DNA of 64,000 nucleotides from RGIG3701 sp031553595. Lineage in GTDB: Bacteria > Planctomycetota > Planctomycetia > Pirellulales > Thermoguttaceae. The notes beneath the pieces were generated by a model that ran no database searches, was not told the origin of the DNA, and worked only from the letters and a program-made list of their open reading frames with translations. Positions within the stretch are counted from its first letter, which is position 1, and each line of letters starts with the position of its first letter. This document shows, piece after piece, positions 44,027 to 53,200 of the stretch. The translations under genes and the position numbers were made by a program. Location: the NCBI GenBank assembly GCA_031553595.1, contig JAVBLI010000023.1:1-64000 (forward strand), in the 5' to 3' direction.

Positions 44027-44440
44027 TCACCTCCCACTGCGGATCTGATCCCCCTCGCGCGGCCCGAGAAACGCCTCGGCATACTCCTGCACCTGTTCCG
44101 GCGTCTCAAAATATTTATCATAAACCCAGTCGTCGTCATACTCGCACCGGGCTGTGGTGTACGTCCTGCAAATACTCGGACGATTATAATAATCCGCGCA
44201 GCGGTACTGGGCGTCCAGATTCTTGCAGCGCGTGTGCACCAGCAGGAACCAGTTCGCGTCCTCCGTAAAAACCGTCGCGAATTCATGCAGAACGTACCAC
44301 CGGATGTGCTCGAAATCCTCCCAGTCCACCGGCTCGTCCAGCCCCAACGCAAAATAACGGCAGCACTTCCCCTGGCAGTACGTGCATAAATCGGCGTCCT
44401 CGGGCAGCTCGTCGCGCTTCGGTTTATTTTTTATTTTCAT
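44027..44440 (-). CDS. YkgJ-family cysteine-cluster protein
   Basis: 137 residues from ATG 44440. The ORF extends to 44572, but the extra codons are the translation of a family 1 repeat. Cysteines are arranged as CTYCQGKCCRYFA near residue 20, then CKNL, CADYY, and SICRTYTTARCEY, the pattern of the Zn/Fe-chelating YkgJ (CxxCxxxCC) family. No ribosome site is evident. Family proteins are thought to bind metal, with no settled function. It lies 57 nt before the TgpA-like gene on the same strand. Confidence 0.8.
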   Translation of the reverse strand: MKIKNKPKRDELPEDADLCTYCQGKCCRYFALGLDEPVDWEDFEHIRWYVLHEFATVFTEDANWFLLVHTRCKNLDAQYRCADYYNRPSICRTYTTARCEYDDDWVYDKYFETPEQVQEYAEAFLGPREGDQIRSGR

Positions 44441-44469
44441 GTTTTTTTCAATTTTTTTGTTTATCACGG

Positions 44470-44588
44470 AAACAGCAGCCGGAAACGCAGCGCAGCGGAG
44501 TGACCGGATAAGCAGCGTCAAATGCTCACCCGCTTCCACCCGGTCATCGCGATTCACTTCGTTCCGCTTCATTCCCGGCTGCTGTTTT
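44470..44588. repeat. Family 1 palindromic repeat, copy 7 (subfamily A)
   Basis: Arms AAACAGCAGCCGGAAACGCA and CATTCCCGGCTGCTGTTTTT, inner GAGTGACCGG and CCGGTCATCGCG. It lies between divergent genes. Confidence 0.9.
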
Positions 44589-44646
44589 TATTCCCTATTA
44601 TTACATCTAAATATTATACGTCGTTTTACAAAAAAAAGCAAGTATC

Positions 44647-44675
44647 TTGCCGGAATGGAAAAATTAACGTATAAT
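44647..44675 (+). promoter_or_regulatory. Promoter for ribF
   Basis: TTGCCG (44647-44652), 17-nt spacer, TATAAT (44670-44675). The expected start near 44682 gives a leader of about 40 nt that consists almost wholly of the heptamer repeat. Confidence 0.65.
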
Positions 44676-44688
44676 TTCATGCATTCTC

Positions 44689-44716
44689 CATTCCTCATTC
44701 CTCATTCCTCATTCCC
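44689..44716 (+). repeat. Heptanucleotide repeat in the ribF leader
   Basis: CATTCCT three times followed by CATTCCC, ending 4 nt before the ATG at 44721. It occupies the place where a ribosome binding site should be, and it is pyrimidine-rich. Gain or loss of a unit would change leader length by 7 nt. Confidence 0.8.
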
Positions 44717-44720
44717 CTCC

Positions 44721-45674
44721 ATGCTTTTAATCGAAAATCTGGACCAGATTCCGCCCAGCCTCAAGCACGGCGCCGTGACGATCGGAAATTTTGACGGCGT
44801 CCACTGCGGCCACGCCCAGCTCATTTCCCGCCTGCTGACGTACTGCCGGTCGGTGGAAACGCAGCGTGAGCGTGTCCCGGCCGTGGTTTTTACCTTTCAT
44901 CCGCACCCCGCCGGCGTCCTGCATCCCGAGCGTGCGCCGCAGCCGCTGACGTGGATTAACCGGAAGGCGAAACTGCTGGGCCGACTGGGCGTGGATGCGG
45001 TGATTGCGTGCCCGACGTACCCCGCGATTCTCCGCTGGACGCCGGAAGAGTTTTTTGAGCGGTTTTTGTGTGATCTCTTACATGCCCGCCATGTGGTGGA
45101 GGGGACGAATTTCCATTTCGGGCACGCTCGGGCCGGGAACACTGCGGTGCTGGAGCGGTTGTGCCAGGAGCACGGCATGACGTGCGAGCTGGTTGCGCCG
45201 GTGGTGAGAGACGGGGAAACGGTTTCCAGCTCCCGCGTGCGGCGGCTGATTTCGGAAGGCCGGCTTCGGGAAGCGAACGCCCTGCTGACCACGCCGTACC
45301 GCATCCGCGGGATGGTGGTGCACGGGCTGGCGCGCGGGCGGAAGCTGGGGTTTCCCACGGCGAATCTGGAGGCCGTGGACACTCTCATGCCCGGCAGCGG
45401 CGTGTACGCCGGGCGCGCGATTTACGCCGGCCAATCATACCCCGCCGCCATTCACCTCGGCCCGAACAGCACCTTCCACGAAAACATCCCGAAAGTGGAG
45501 GTCCACATCCTGGATTTTCAGGAATCCATTTACGGAAAGCTGCTGAAAGTCGACTTTCTGGAGGAACTCCGCCCCGTCGTCACGTTTCCGGATCAGGAAA
45601 CGCTCGTCGCGCAGATGCACGACGATCTTCGCCGCACGCGGAAAATTTACGCGCTGGCAGCGGAATGCGAATGA
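44721..45674 (+). CDS. ribF: Bifunctional riboflavin kinase / FAD synthetase
   Basis: 317 residues, the family norm. Makes FMN and FAD from riboflavin. The N-terminal nucleotidyltransferase has VTIGNFDGVHCGHAQLI, TFHPHP and the SSSRVRRLISEG segment. The C-terminal kinase has GLARGRKLGFPTANL and GVYAGRA. ATG 44721 is chosen because the nucleotidyltransferase begins there; the open frame upstream is the translation of repeats. No purine-rich ribosome site is present. A family 1 repeat begins 4 nt after the stop codon. Confidence 0.95.
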   Translation: MLLIENLDQIPPSLKHGAVTIGNFDGVHCGHAQLISRLLTYCRSVETQRERVPAVVFTFHPHPAGVLHPERAPQPLTWINRKAKLLGRLGVDAVIACPTYPAILRWTPEEFFERFLCDLLHARHVVEGTNFHFGHARAGNTAVLERLCQEHGMTCELVAPVVRDGETVSSSRVRRLISEGRLREANALLTTPYRIRGMVVHGLARGRKLGFPTANLEAVDTLMPGSGVYAGRAIYAGQSYPAAIHLGPNSTFHENIPKVEVHILDFQESIYGKLLKVDFLEELRPVVTFPDQETLVAQMHDDLRRTRKIYALAAECE

Positions 45675-45678
45675 CGGT

Positions 45679-45788
45679 AAAAACAGCAGTCGGGAATGTA
45701 GCGCAGCGGAATGACCGGATTGATGTGGAAAAAAATCCTGCGATTCAAGCCGGTCATTCCGCTGCGCTTCATTCCCGACTGCTGTTCT
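45679..45788. repeat. Family 1 palindromic repeat, copy 8 (subfamily A, compensated arms)
   Basis: Arms AAACAGCAGTCGGGAATG and CATTCCCGACTGCTGTT. The change from AGCCGGG to AGTCGGG on the left is matched by CCCGACT on the right. Inner GGAATGACCGG/CCGGTCATTCC. Confidence 0.92.
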
Positions 45789-45927
45789 TGCGGACGCATT
45801 AACCAAATAAATGCCCTTGTTTGCACTTTCAGAATAGTCGCCGTAATCGGAATAAACCGGAAAATCGGTATGAACGCCATTATTTTTCGTAAAATCAACA
45901 TTTTACATATTTTCCCATGATCTTCGC

Positions 45928-45956
45928 TTGTGTGAAGGAAATTTTGAAGGTAAAAT
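45928..45956 (+). promoter_or_regulatory. Promoter of the PEP-CTERM gene with a structured leader
   Basis: TTGTGT (45928-45933), 17 nt, TAAAAT (45951-45956). The leader of about 140 nt holds two hairpins: ATGAAAA/TTTTCAT (45981-46000) and GACCG-CGAAA-CGGTC (46031-46045). No known riboswitch is recognised. Confidence 0.5.
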
Positions 45957-46105
45957 AGGATATGCTTAAATATATGCGCTATGAAAATAGGCCTTTTCAT
46001 GTACGCAGCAAAAAAACGGTGTCGGATGGGGACCGCGAAACGGTCGTGATTAATGAATACAAAAAAAGTTAATGGCAGGATTTTTCGATTTCTCTGGAGC
46101 GTAAA

Positions 46106-47788
46106 ATGATTCGAACCTTTGCAGCGGCATCCCTTCTGGTTTTGGTTGGCTTGCACTTTTTCACCGCGTCCGTGTCGGCCGACACCCTGACCTGGAATAA
46201 TTACACCTCTGGAATGTGGAACGTTTCCAGCAACTGGTCCCCGGCCAGGGTGCCCACGATCAACGACAAAGTGGTTTCCACTCAGGGGTGGATTTATACG
46301 GGGGCGGAACTTGCCCAGTGCCAGGCGCTGGAGCTTGGTAACACCGCTCTGGCCGAGTTGAGTCTCGGCGGCAGGCTGCTGTGCAATCAGGCGGGCGACC
46401 CGAGCGTCACCACCGTGGGGAGTTTCGGCACGCTGAACATTTACGACGGTGCTTCTTTTGAAACGACCACTAGCACGACCTCCATCGCGGGGCGTGTGAA
46501 TGTCATGGGGGCCGGTGCGGTGTTCAAAGTGAGCCAGAGTCCGTTCGCGATCGCCGGGGGAACGGTGAATCTTTCGGACGGCGGGCGCCTGCTGACGCCT
46601 CAAAGCTCGGTCAGCGGCTGGACCGGCACGTTAAACGTCAATAACGGCGGCGCCTGGGTCCATACCCATGACGGCACCTCCGCGACGGAGTTCGATCTCG
46701 GCGGAACGGTCAACATCTACTCCGGCGGCCAGGTGAAAATTACGAAAACCACCGCTGCGGGGATGTCCATGCCGCGGATCAGCGGCGAGGTGAACGTCAC
46801 CGGCGGCGGCGCCAATTTCGCGTATAACGGGGGGGCGTACCCGCTGTATCTCGACGGAGCGATTAACGTTTCGTCAAGAGGAAATGCAAACATTCAGTCG
46901 CCCGTGCTGCTGAATACGGCAGTCAGCCGGCTGAGTATTACCGGCCAGGGGAGTGTTTCGACCAATGGCTTGACCCTGCAAAACGGCGAACTGCTGATCC
47001 GCGATGGCAGCCTGAAGTCGACTTATTTCTCGACGGATAGCGCCGGCGCCTTTAATATTTACGGTTCCGGGTCGGATATTCAGTTCACATCCTTCCAGCA
47101 TACCGGCGGCCGGGTCACTTTTTATCCCGGAGTGCACGGCACTTCCACCATTAAGGTATCCGCGGAGTATACGAACCGCGGCGGGGGCCCGATGTATCTC
47201 GACGCGCCGTCCGCCTTCATGTCGCTGGGGGTGAATACGATGGATTTGATCAGTTACGGCAAGCAGCCGATGAATGAGCCGTACGCGAATAATTTAACGT
47301 TATACACCATCGGACAGACGATGACTTACGTGAATGATATGGCGACGCTTCGCCTGATGGTGCAACGGCCGGAAGAGTTCTGGGACCTGGAAGACACGTT
47401 CCGTTTCGAGGGCGGTGGGCAGGTAAGCGGAACGATGATGGTCGAGGGCCGCTATACTTACCTCGAGGCGATTTTCGACGGCATCGACAGCCCGCAGACG
47501 GCCCGACTGCTGGCCGATTACCTCAATCAGGGGCAGGAAACTTCCGGCTTGTATTTCAGCCTTTGTAATGCCAACAGCCTGATGCTGACGGGGGGATACC
47601 TGGGCACGGCCGGCTACGGCTACTTCGCCTGGGATCTTAACGGTTTCAATGATTCCCATAATACGAGCATTTCCCTGCTGGGTTTTAATGAAATTCCGGA
47701 GCCGTCGACGTGGGTGCTGCTGCTGCTGGGAGTCGTGGCGATGGCCGGTTATGGCCGCGCGTCGCGGAAACGTCAGACACACCGTTAA
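46106..47788 (+). CDS. PEP-CTERM-sorted beta-helix surface protein
   Basis: 560 residues. Signal peptide (cleavage near SVSADT), then repeats typical of autotransporter-like parallel beta-helices (GTVNLSDGGRLL, GTLNVNNGGAWV, GTVNIYSGGQVKI, GEVNVTGGGANF). The C-terminus is a textbook PEP-CTERM sorting signal: EIPEPSTWVLLLLGVVAMAG followed by a basic stretch YGRASRKRQTHR. An exosortase elsewhere in the genome should cleave it and link it to the envelope or exopolysaccharide. TGGAG lies before the ATG. It has its own promoter and terminator. Confidence 0.9.
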   Translation: MIRTFAAASLLVLVGLHFFTASVSADTLTWNNYTSGMWNVSSNWSPARVPTINDKVVSTQGWIYTGAELAQCQALELGNTALAELSLGGRLLCNQAGDPSVTTVGSFGTLNIYDGASFETTTSTTSIAGRVNVMGAGAVFKVSQSPFAIAGGTVNLSDGGRLLTPQSSVSGWTGTLNVNNGGAWVHTHDGTSATEFDLGGTVNIYSGGQVKITKTTAAGMSMPRISGEVNVTGGGANFAYNGGAYPLYLDGAINVSSRGNANIQSPVLLNTAVSRLSITGQGSVSTNGLTLQNGELLIRDGSLKSTYFSTDSAGAFNIYGSGSDIQFTSFQHTGGRVTFYPGVHGTSTIKVSAEYTNRGGGPMYLDAPSAFMSLGVNTMDLISYGKQPMNEPYANNLTLYTIGQTMTYVNDMATLRLMVQRPEEFWDLEDTFRFEGGGQVSGTMMVEGRYTYLEAIFDGIDSPQTARLLADYLNQGQETSGLYFSLCNANSLMLTGGYLGTAGYGYFAWDLNGFNDSHNTSISLLGFNEIPEPSTWVLLLLGVVAMAGYGRASRKRQTHR

Positions 47789-47834
47789 TCCGAAATATCC
47801 CCGCCGTGGTTTATCCCGCGATGACCGAAAAATG

Positions 47835-47868
47835 AAACGGGCGCAAAGATTTTTGCGTCCGTTTTTTT
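47835..47868 (+). terminator. Terminator of the PEP-CTERM gene
   Basis: ACGGGCGCAAA pairs with TTTGCGTCCGT around a short loop, with one G-T pair, followed by seven T residues. Confidence 0.88.
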
Positions 47869-47876
47869 GTTCCCCA

Positions 47877-47985
47877 AAACAGTAGCCGGGAATGCAGCGC
47901 AGCGGAATGACCGGATAAGTACTGCCGAGAGGTCTCCCACTTCTATCCGGTCATTCCGCTAGCGCTTCATTCCCGGCTGCTGTTT
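47877..47985. repeat. Family 1 palindromic repeat, copy 9 (subfamily A)
   Basis: Arms AAAACAGTAGCCGGGAATG and CATTCCCGGCTGCTGTTT, inner GGAATGACCGG/CCGGTCATTCC. Directly after it (47992-48018) comes a family 2 right outer arm (GTTTACATTGATTTTGAATG...), so this copy is a hybrid. Confidence 0.92.
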
Positions 47986-48016
47986 CCCGCCGTTTACATT
48001 GATTTTGAATGTGCGC

Positions 48017-48198
48017 TAGAGCATATCCAAAATCAGTGTAAACATGAAATGGCAGAGCCGCAATCGTAAGATTGCGGAATGGATTTTCCATCAGTGAAAA
48101 GTCCCCCCAAATTTCCAGCGTCTCTCCAGCAATCTTACGATTGCGGCTCCGCAGGATAGCAACACGCCAGTGTTTACATTGATTTTGAATGTGCTCTA
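48017..48198. repeat. Family 2 palindromic repeat, copy 3, complete with outer arms
   Basis: Outer arms start TAGAGCATATCCAAAATCAG and end TTGATTTTGAATGTGCTCTA, about 27 nt each and imperfectly complementary. The inner element (48051-48152) has arms GGCAGAGCCGCAATCGTAAG and CTTACGATTGCGGCTCCGC. Its core is the reverse complement of the 36.7-kb copy, so the core is inverted relative to that copy. The 47789-48262 gap holds the terminator, two repeats and no gene. Confidence 0.92.
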
Positions 48199-48262
48199 AA
48201 TGGCAGCAATTATCATAAAATTCACATTTCCAGCTTCACCACTTGAGAACCATTACAGCTGT

Positions 48263-50074
48263 TCACTCTTCCGTAAAGCGGATGTCGTCCAGGTAAAACA
48301 CGGTCGGCTGGCCGCGGGAAACGGTCACCCAGCCGAAGCCGGTTTTCACGCAGGTGAGGTCCAGGCCGTCGAGCGTGATGCGGTACCGCGTCCAGTTTTT
48401 CGTCAGCGTCACCTCGCGTTTCTGGGTTTTCATCGAGTCGGAGAATGCTTTATTTTCCAGTCCGCCGACCTGGAAGGTGACGATTTCACCACCGTCTTCG
48501 CCGCGTGCCCAGAATTCGAGCGTGCCGGCTCCAGTGAGGTTAAATCCGCCGGGTTTATCACCCCAGTCGTTGGCGGGCGACTGCCACAAGACGCCACCCC
48601 AGCCTTCCTTGGCTCTGAAGGTCACCTTCATGCACGTGGCGCCGGAGTGCGGTTTTTTCTCCCAGCCCGAGTCCATGCTGATCGCCTGGGGCTGGCCCAT
48701 GTACCCCGACGGAATCCACCGCACGGGCACGTCATCCGCATACACCACGCACGGCAGCTTCACCGCCGGCAGCGTAAAATCCGGCTTATCGCCCTCCCCC
48801 TGAAGAATCTGGCTGGCATACGCCGCGTTTCCGTGGCCGTCGCGCACATACGCATACAGGCGGTACACGCCGCCGCCGGGGAGCTTCACTTTCACACTCG
48901 CCGTGCCCTGTCCAGCCGTGATCGCTTCCGGAAACTCCGGCGCGTCATTCTGGGCATCCCCACCCACACTGTACCCGACTTCCGCGATCAGCGTCCACTG
49001 ATATTTCAGCGCATCCCCGTCCGGATCCCGCGCCTCGGCTTTCGCGGCGATTTCCTCGCCCTCACGGATGCCTTCCGTTTTCGCCACCGCCAGCGGCTTA
49101 ATTTCCGGCACACGGTTCACACCCGCCGGCAGCGGTTTTCCCGCCCACGCCTCCTGCATTGCCTGGGCCGCTGCGAGTTTTGAGCCGTCTTCCAGCAGCA
49201 TCCCGAACCACGTCGGCGTGCCTTCCATTTTATGTCCCCACAGAAACGCGTAAGACCCCAGGCAGTATTTTCCGCGCTGGGCCGCCACGGTTTTTTTATA
49301 CGCGTCCGCATACACCGCCGCCTTTTCCGAGCTGTTGGCCTCGACCGCCGCGCCGTGAACCTTCCCGGTTTCCCAGTGCCCCACCGGGCCGAACTCGGTG
49401 AGCATGAACGGCTTTTTCGCCTTCATCTGCACCCACCGGTCACCGATGGACGCCGCGCCGCCGTACGCATTCACGCCTATAATGTCCACCGCCGGGCACA
49501 GCTCCTGGAGCTTCGCCAGCTTCTCCGGCGTAACCTCCGCCACGACCGTCATCACCGGGTGATTCGGGTCCAGCTCATGAATCAGCTCCGCCAGCACATT
49601 CACCTGCCGCCACGCCGGCTCCGGGTTTTTCGCCTCCAGCTCCATCTCATTTCCCAAGCCCCAGATCAAAAGCGCCGGGTGATTCTTATATTTTTCCACC
49701 ATCTGCCGCACTTCCGCCTTCTGCTTTTCCAGTGCCGCCGTGTCCGAATAATCAAACCCGTGCCGCTCATGGCCCATCCAGTACCCCAGCGTCACCGTCA
49801 GCCCCATCGCCTCGGCCTTCGCCAAATCCCGCGCCGCATGATCGATTCCCCACGTCCGGAACGAATTCCCGCCGCACGCCTTCAGCGTTTCCAGCGACAT
49901 GCTTCCGCCCACTCCGCACGCGAAATACGGCTTCCCGTCCACCGTCAGCTGAAACGTTCCCGGCCCGCCGGTCACCTTCACCACCGCCGGCCCCGCCTCC
50001 GCCGCCGAAAGCAGTCCGCCGCACAACAATCCCGCCAGCGCTACCGCCGCACACACAAAATGCCGCACTTTCAT
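48263..50074 (-). CDS. Secreted GH2-like glycoside hydrolase with C-terminal binding domain
   Basis: 603 residues from ATG 50074 (GAGGCGGA upstream; ATG 50086 is an alternative). Signal peptide ending near LSAAEAG. The TIM barrel (about 30-330) shows FRTWGIDHAARDL, then LLIWGLGNEMELE with acid/base Glu143, and KKPFMLTEFGPVGHWE with nucleophile Glu227, the pattern of GH2 and related clan GH-A enzymes. A PKD-like segment (ARDPDGDALKYQWTLIAEVG, about 370-450) follows, then a jelly-roll binding module (about 470-603). The specific substrate is unknown. Divergent from the GH42-like gene, with 182 nt between them. Confidence 0.82.
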   Translation of the reverse strand: MKVRHFVCAAVALAGLLCGGLLSAAEAGPAVVKVTGGPGTFQLTVDGKPYFACGVGGSMSLETLKACGGNSFRTWGIDHAARDLAKAEAMGLTVTLGYWMGHERHGFDYSDTAALEKQKAEVRQMVEKYKNHPALLIWGLGNEMELEAKNPEPAWRQVNVLAELIHELDPNHPVMTVVAEVTPEKLAKLQELCPAVDIIGVNAYGGAASIGDRWVQMKAKKPFMLTEFGPVGHWETGKVHGAAVEANSSEKAAVYADAYKKTVAAQRGKYCLGSYAFLWGHKMEGTPTWFGMLLEDGSKLAAAQAMQEAWAGKPLPAGVNRVPEIKPLAVAKTEGIREGEEIAAKAEARDPDGDALKYQWTLIAEVGYSVGGDAQNDAPEFPEAITAGQGTASVKVKLPGGGVYRLYAYVRDGHGNAAYASQILQGEGDKPDFTLPAVKLPCVVYADDVPVRWIPSGYMGQPQAISMDSGWEKKPHSGATCMKVTFRAKEGWGGVLWQSPANDWGDKPGGFNLTGAGTLEFWARGEDGGEIVTFQVGGLENKAFSDSMKTQKREVTLTKNWTRYRITLDGLDLTCVKTGFGWVTVSRGQPTVFYLDDIRFTEE

Positions 50075-50256
50075 CTTCCGCCTCATTAAAAATTGAAAAC
50101 CACAAAAAAATTCAGTCCGCGAGAACCGCCCGTTCATCCCAGTATACCATCTCTCCACCCTTCCCACAAGCCTCTTGCCCCCGGCGATTCCATCTATTAT
50201 AATGGGGGTATTCCGTTTTTCTCCCACTCAACATACCCTTCACCCTACACCTCCCC

Positions 50257-53200
50257 ATGCCCCGCCTAACCCTCTGCCTCGCGTTCCTTTTCCTCACCGT
50301 CTTCACGCTTTCCGCCGAGGCCATCGCGCCCGACGGCTGGAAAATCACCAGCAAAACCACGCTCCCTGAAACCGCCATCCGCGCTTTCGGCGCGCAAAGC
50401 GCTTTTTATACGCAGTACGAAACGCCGGACGCCCGCCCCGCGTCCGTGCTGTGCATCACTGCCGAGTCGCCCGAAAAAGCGAAGCTGCTGCACGCGAAAT
50501 ACCTCCACGACCTGAATCTCTGCGGCCTGTACCTCCAGAACGCCGCCGCGAAAAAAATACTCCCCGGCATGCAAAAAAAGCTGCCTGACCCCCAAGTGCT
50601 GTATTACGACTTCCCCGGCCAGGGCTGCCTCACCGCCGCGTACACCGTCCGGCAAATCTTTCTCTTCACCGCCGCGAATGCCGATGACCTGAAAACGCTC
50701 TTCGCCACGCAGGCCGCCGTGTTCCCCGTCCAAATCGACTGGCATTTCGCCCCCGAAACCGAAGTCCCGCTTTACATCCGTGCTCGCAACGACAATCCTT
50801 TCCGCTTTTATTACTGGTTCAACCAGTTCCCGGAAGGCGTCCGCCCCGAGAACTACCGTTTCCTGCCGGAATTTGACTGGGCGAAACAAATGGGCACCGG
50901 TTTCAGCGACTGGTGCAACGTGGCCACCAACGACAACGCCGAGGGGCTGACGATGCTGCCGTCCATCCAGTGGGCCATCCGTGCCGCCGGCCGGCGCGAC
51001 CTGCCCGTGATCGTCGACACGAGCCTGACCGACAACCAGTCCGCGAACATGAACCGTTTCGCCGCCGAGACGATGATGGGCAACCCCGATTTCGTGGGCG
51101 CATTTTACTGCGTGGCTGATACCAGCCATGCCGGCATTCGGCCGCTCTCGTGGGGTTCCCAGGCTGGAAAGAGCCAAATTCTCGCGACGCTTCAGCAAAT
51201 CGTCCGCGAGACCCGCCACGTGGAAAACGTGGTGGAGTATCTTGAGCCGCACGGCGAGCTGCGGCACGCCAACAGCGACATTTATCTTGAGTACGGCCCC
51301 GTGGCCGACGCCAGTTTCCGCGACTATCTTCGCCGCGAATACAACGGCGATCTTTCCGCCGTCTCCCGCCGCTGGCACGACGACCCCGCCGCGCTGCGTT
51401 CCTGGGACGACGTCCGCGTGCCGGAAATCGCGTCTTTCGCCGGATGGAACGCCGACGCGCTGGACCTCAAGGGTGACTGGCGTGTGCAGCAGGAGCCGCC
51501 GCGTGGCGAGCCGCCGGTGCCGGAAGAGCCGCAAAGCGACGATCAGGTGCGGCACCGTAACCACATGGCCAAAGAAGCCTGGGAGCGTGGCGTCCGCGCC
51601 CCCGCCGAGTGGTTTTCCGAGAGTTTCGACGACTCCGCCTGGCCCGCCATCCCCGCCCCCGGCCACGACCGCATCATGTTCGTCCACAACCGCCGCCCCG
51701 CCGTTTTCCGTCGCGACGTGACAGTGCCCGAAGACTGGCGCCGCAAGCACGACCGCGTCTGGATTTACGTCTGGGACCTCAACCGCGCTTCCGGCCATCC
51801 CGAACAGGTCTGGCTTAACGGTACGATGGTCGGTCAGCAGGAAATCCAGCACCCGCGCAACAACGTCATGGTCTTCGAAGTCACCGACCAGCTCCGCGCG
51901 GGCAAAAACACCGTGGCCGTCCGCACCGCCGAGGGCTTCCTCGCGTACAAGGTTTATCTCTCGCCGCACGCCCCGCAATCCTACCCCCTGCTGGCCCCCA
52001 CCGAAAACCGCCGCTGGGTGGATTTCGCCGGATGGTGGCGGTGGTCGCGCATCGACGCCGTCCGCCGGGGCATGGAAATGATCCGCGAGGAAGAGCCCGA
52101 CAAGGGAATCGTGTGCATGTCCCCCTACAGTTATTTCGCTGGCATCCGCGAGCTCTGCGCCACCTACGGCGGCCACTTCCACGACACCGGCGGCATGTCC
52201 GGCACCCTGGGATTCTCGCTCCCCGCCCTCATGCGCAGCGCCGGCCTGGCCTGCACGCTGGAACCCGGCGGCCCCGCTAACGACCCGCCCGAGCTCCGCC
52301 GCTTCACCTCCCTCTGGGCCATCGAGGGCCTCAACTCCATTCATTATTTCATCCATATCGGCTCCGTCTTCTGGCACCCCGAAATCCGCGGCCTTTTCGA
52401 ACGTCTCCACACCCAGACGCAATTCATGGGCCGGCACCATATCCCCAAGGGCCAAATCGCCTCCCTCATGGACGACCGCGTGGGCAACCTCACCGACTTC
52501 CCCCTGATGGGCAACGAAAACGTCTTCATCCGCCACGATCCCGGCCGATGGGCCGTCTCCGGCTACTTCCTCCAGGAGTACCACTGGGACAACGTCACAC
52601 TTTACGATTTCGAGGCGGCTGAACAAAAGCGCCTGGCGGACTACCGCGTGATCATCGACACCAACTGCTCCATCCTCACCGGGAAGCAGGTCGCGGATAT
52701 CGAGCGCTGGGTTCGCGACGGCGGCGTTTTCGTCACCCACGTACAGACCGGCCGGCACCTGCCCGACGTGGCCGATGCCTGGCCCATCTCCAAACTCACC
52801 GGCTACCGCGTCACGCACATCGACCCGCACGACACCGACGGCAAGGCCCAGTGGCGGAAGCTGCGTTTCACCGCCGACCAGCCCGTGTTCCGCGAAGCCG
52901 ACTGGCCGGAACATCAGAAGCACGCCAACGGCCTGTCCCTGGAGAAAGTCGCCCCCGAGTGCACCGATCTGCTGTACTGGGAAGACGGCACCGTCGCCGC
53001 CGGCATGCGTCCCCTGGGCAAAGGTTACGTCATCCATCTCGGCGCGAAGTTCTGCGACCACGTCATCTGGTGGGGCAACGAGGGCTTCAAAACCGCCTTT
53101 ATGCAAATCCTCCAGTGGCACAATATGCCGCAACTGCCCGCGCGGGCCGAGCGGGTGCTCCTGCAGCATTCCGTCACCAACGATTTCCTGCACGACGTCT

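Noticed and set aside
45957..46105. Cyclic di-GMP or other riboswitch before the PEP-CTERM gene
   Set aside because: Hairpins exist but the conserved core bases of known riboswitch classes were not found.
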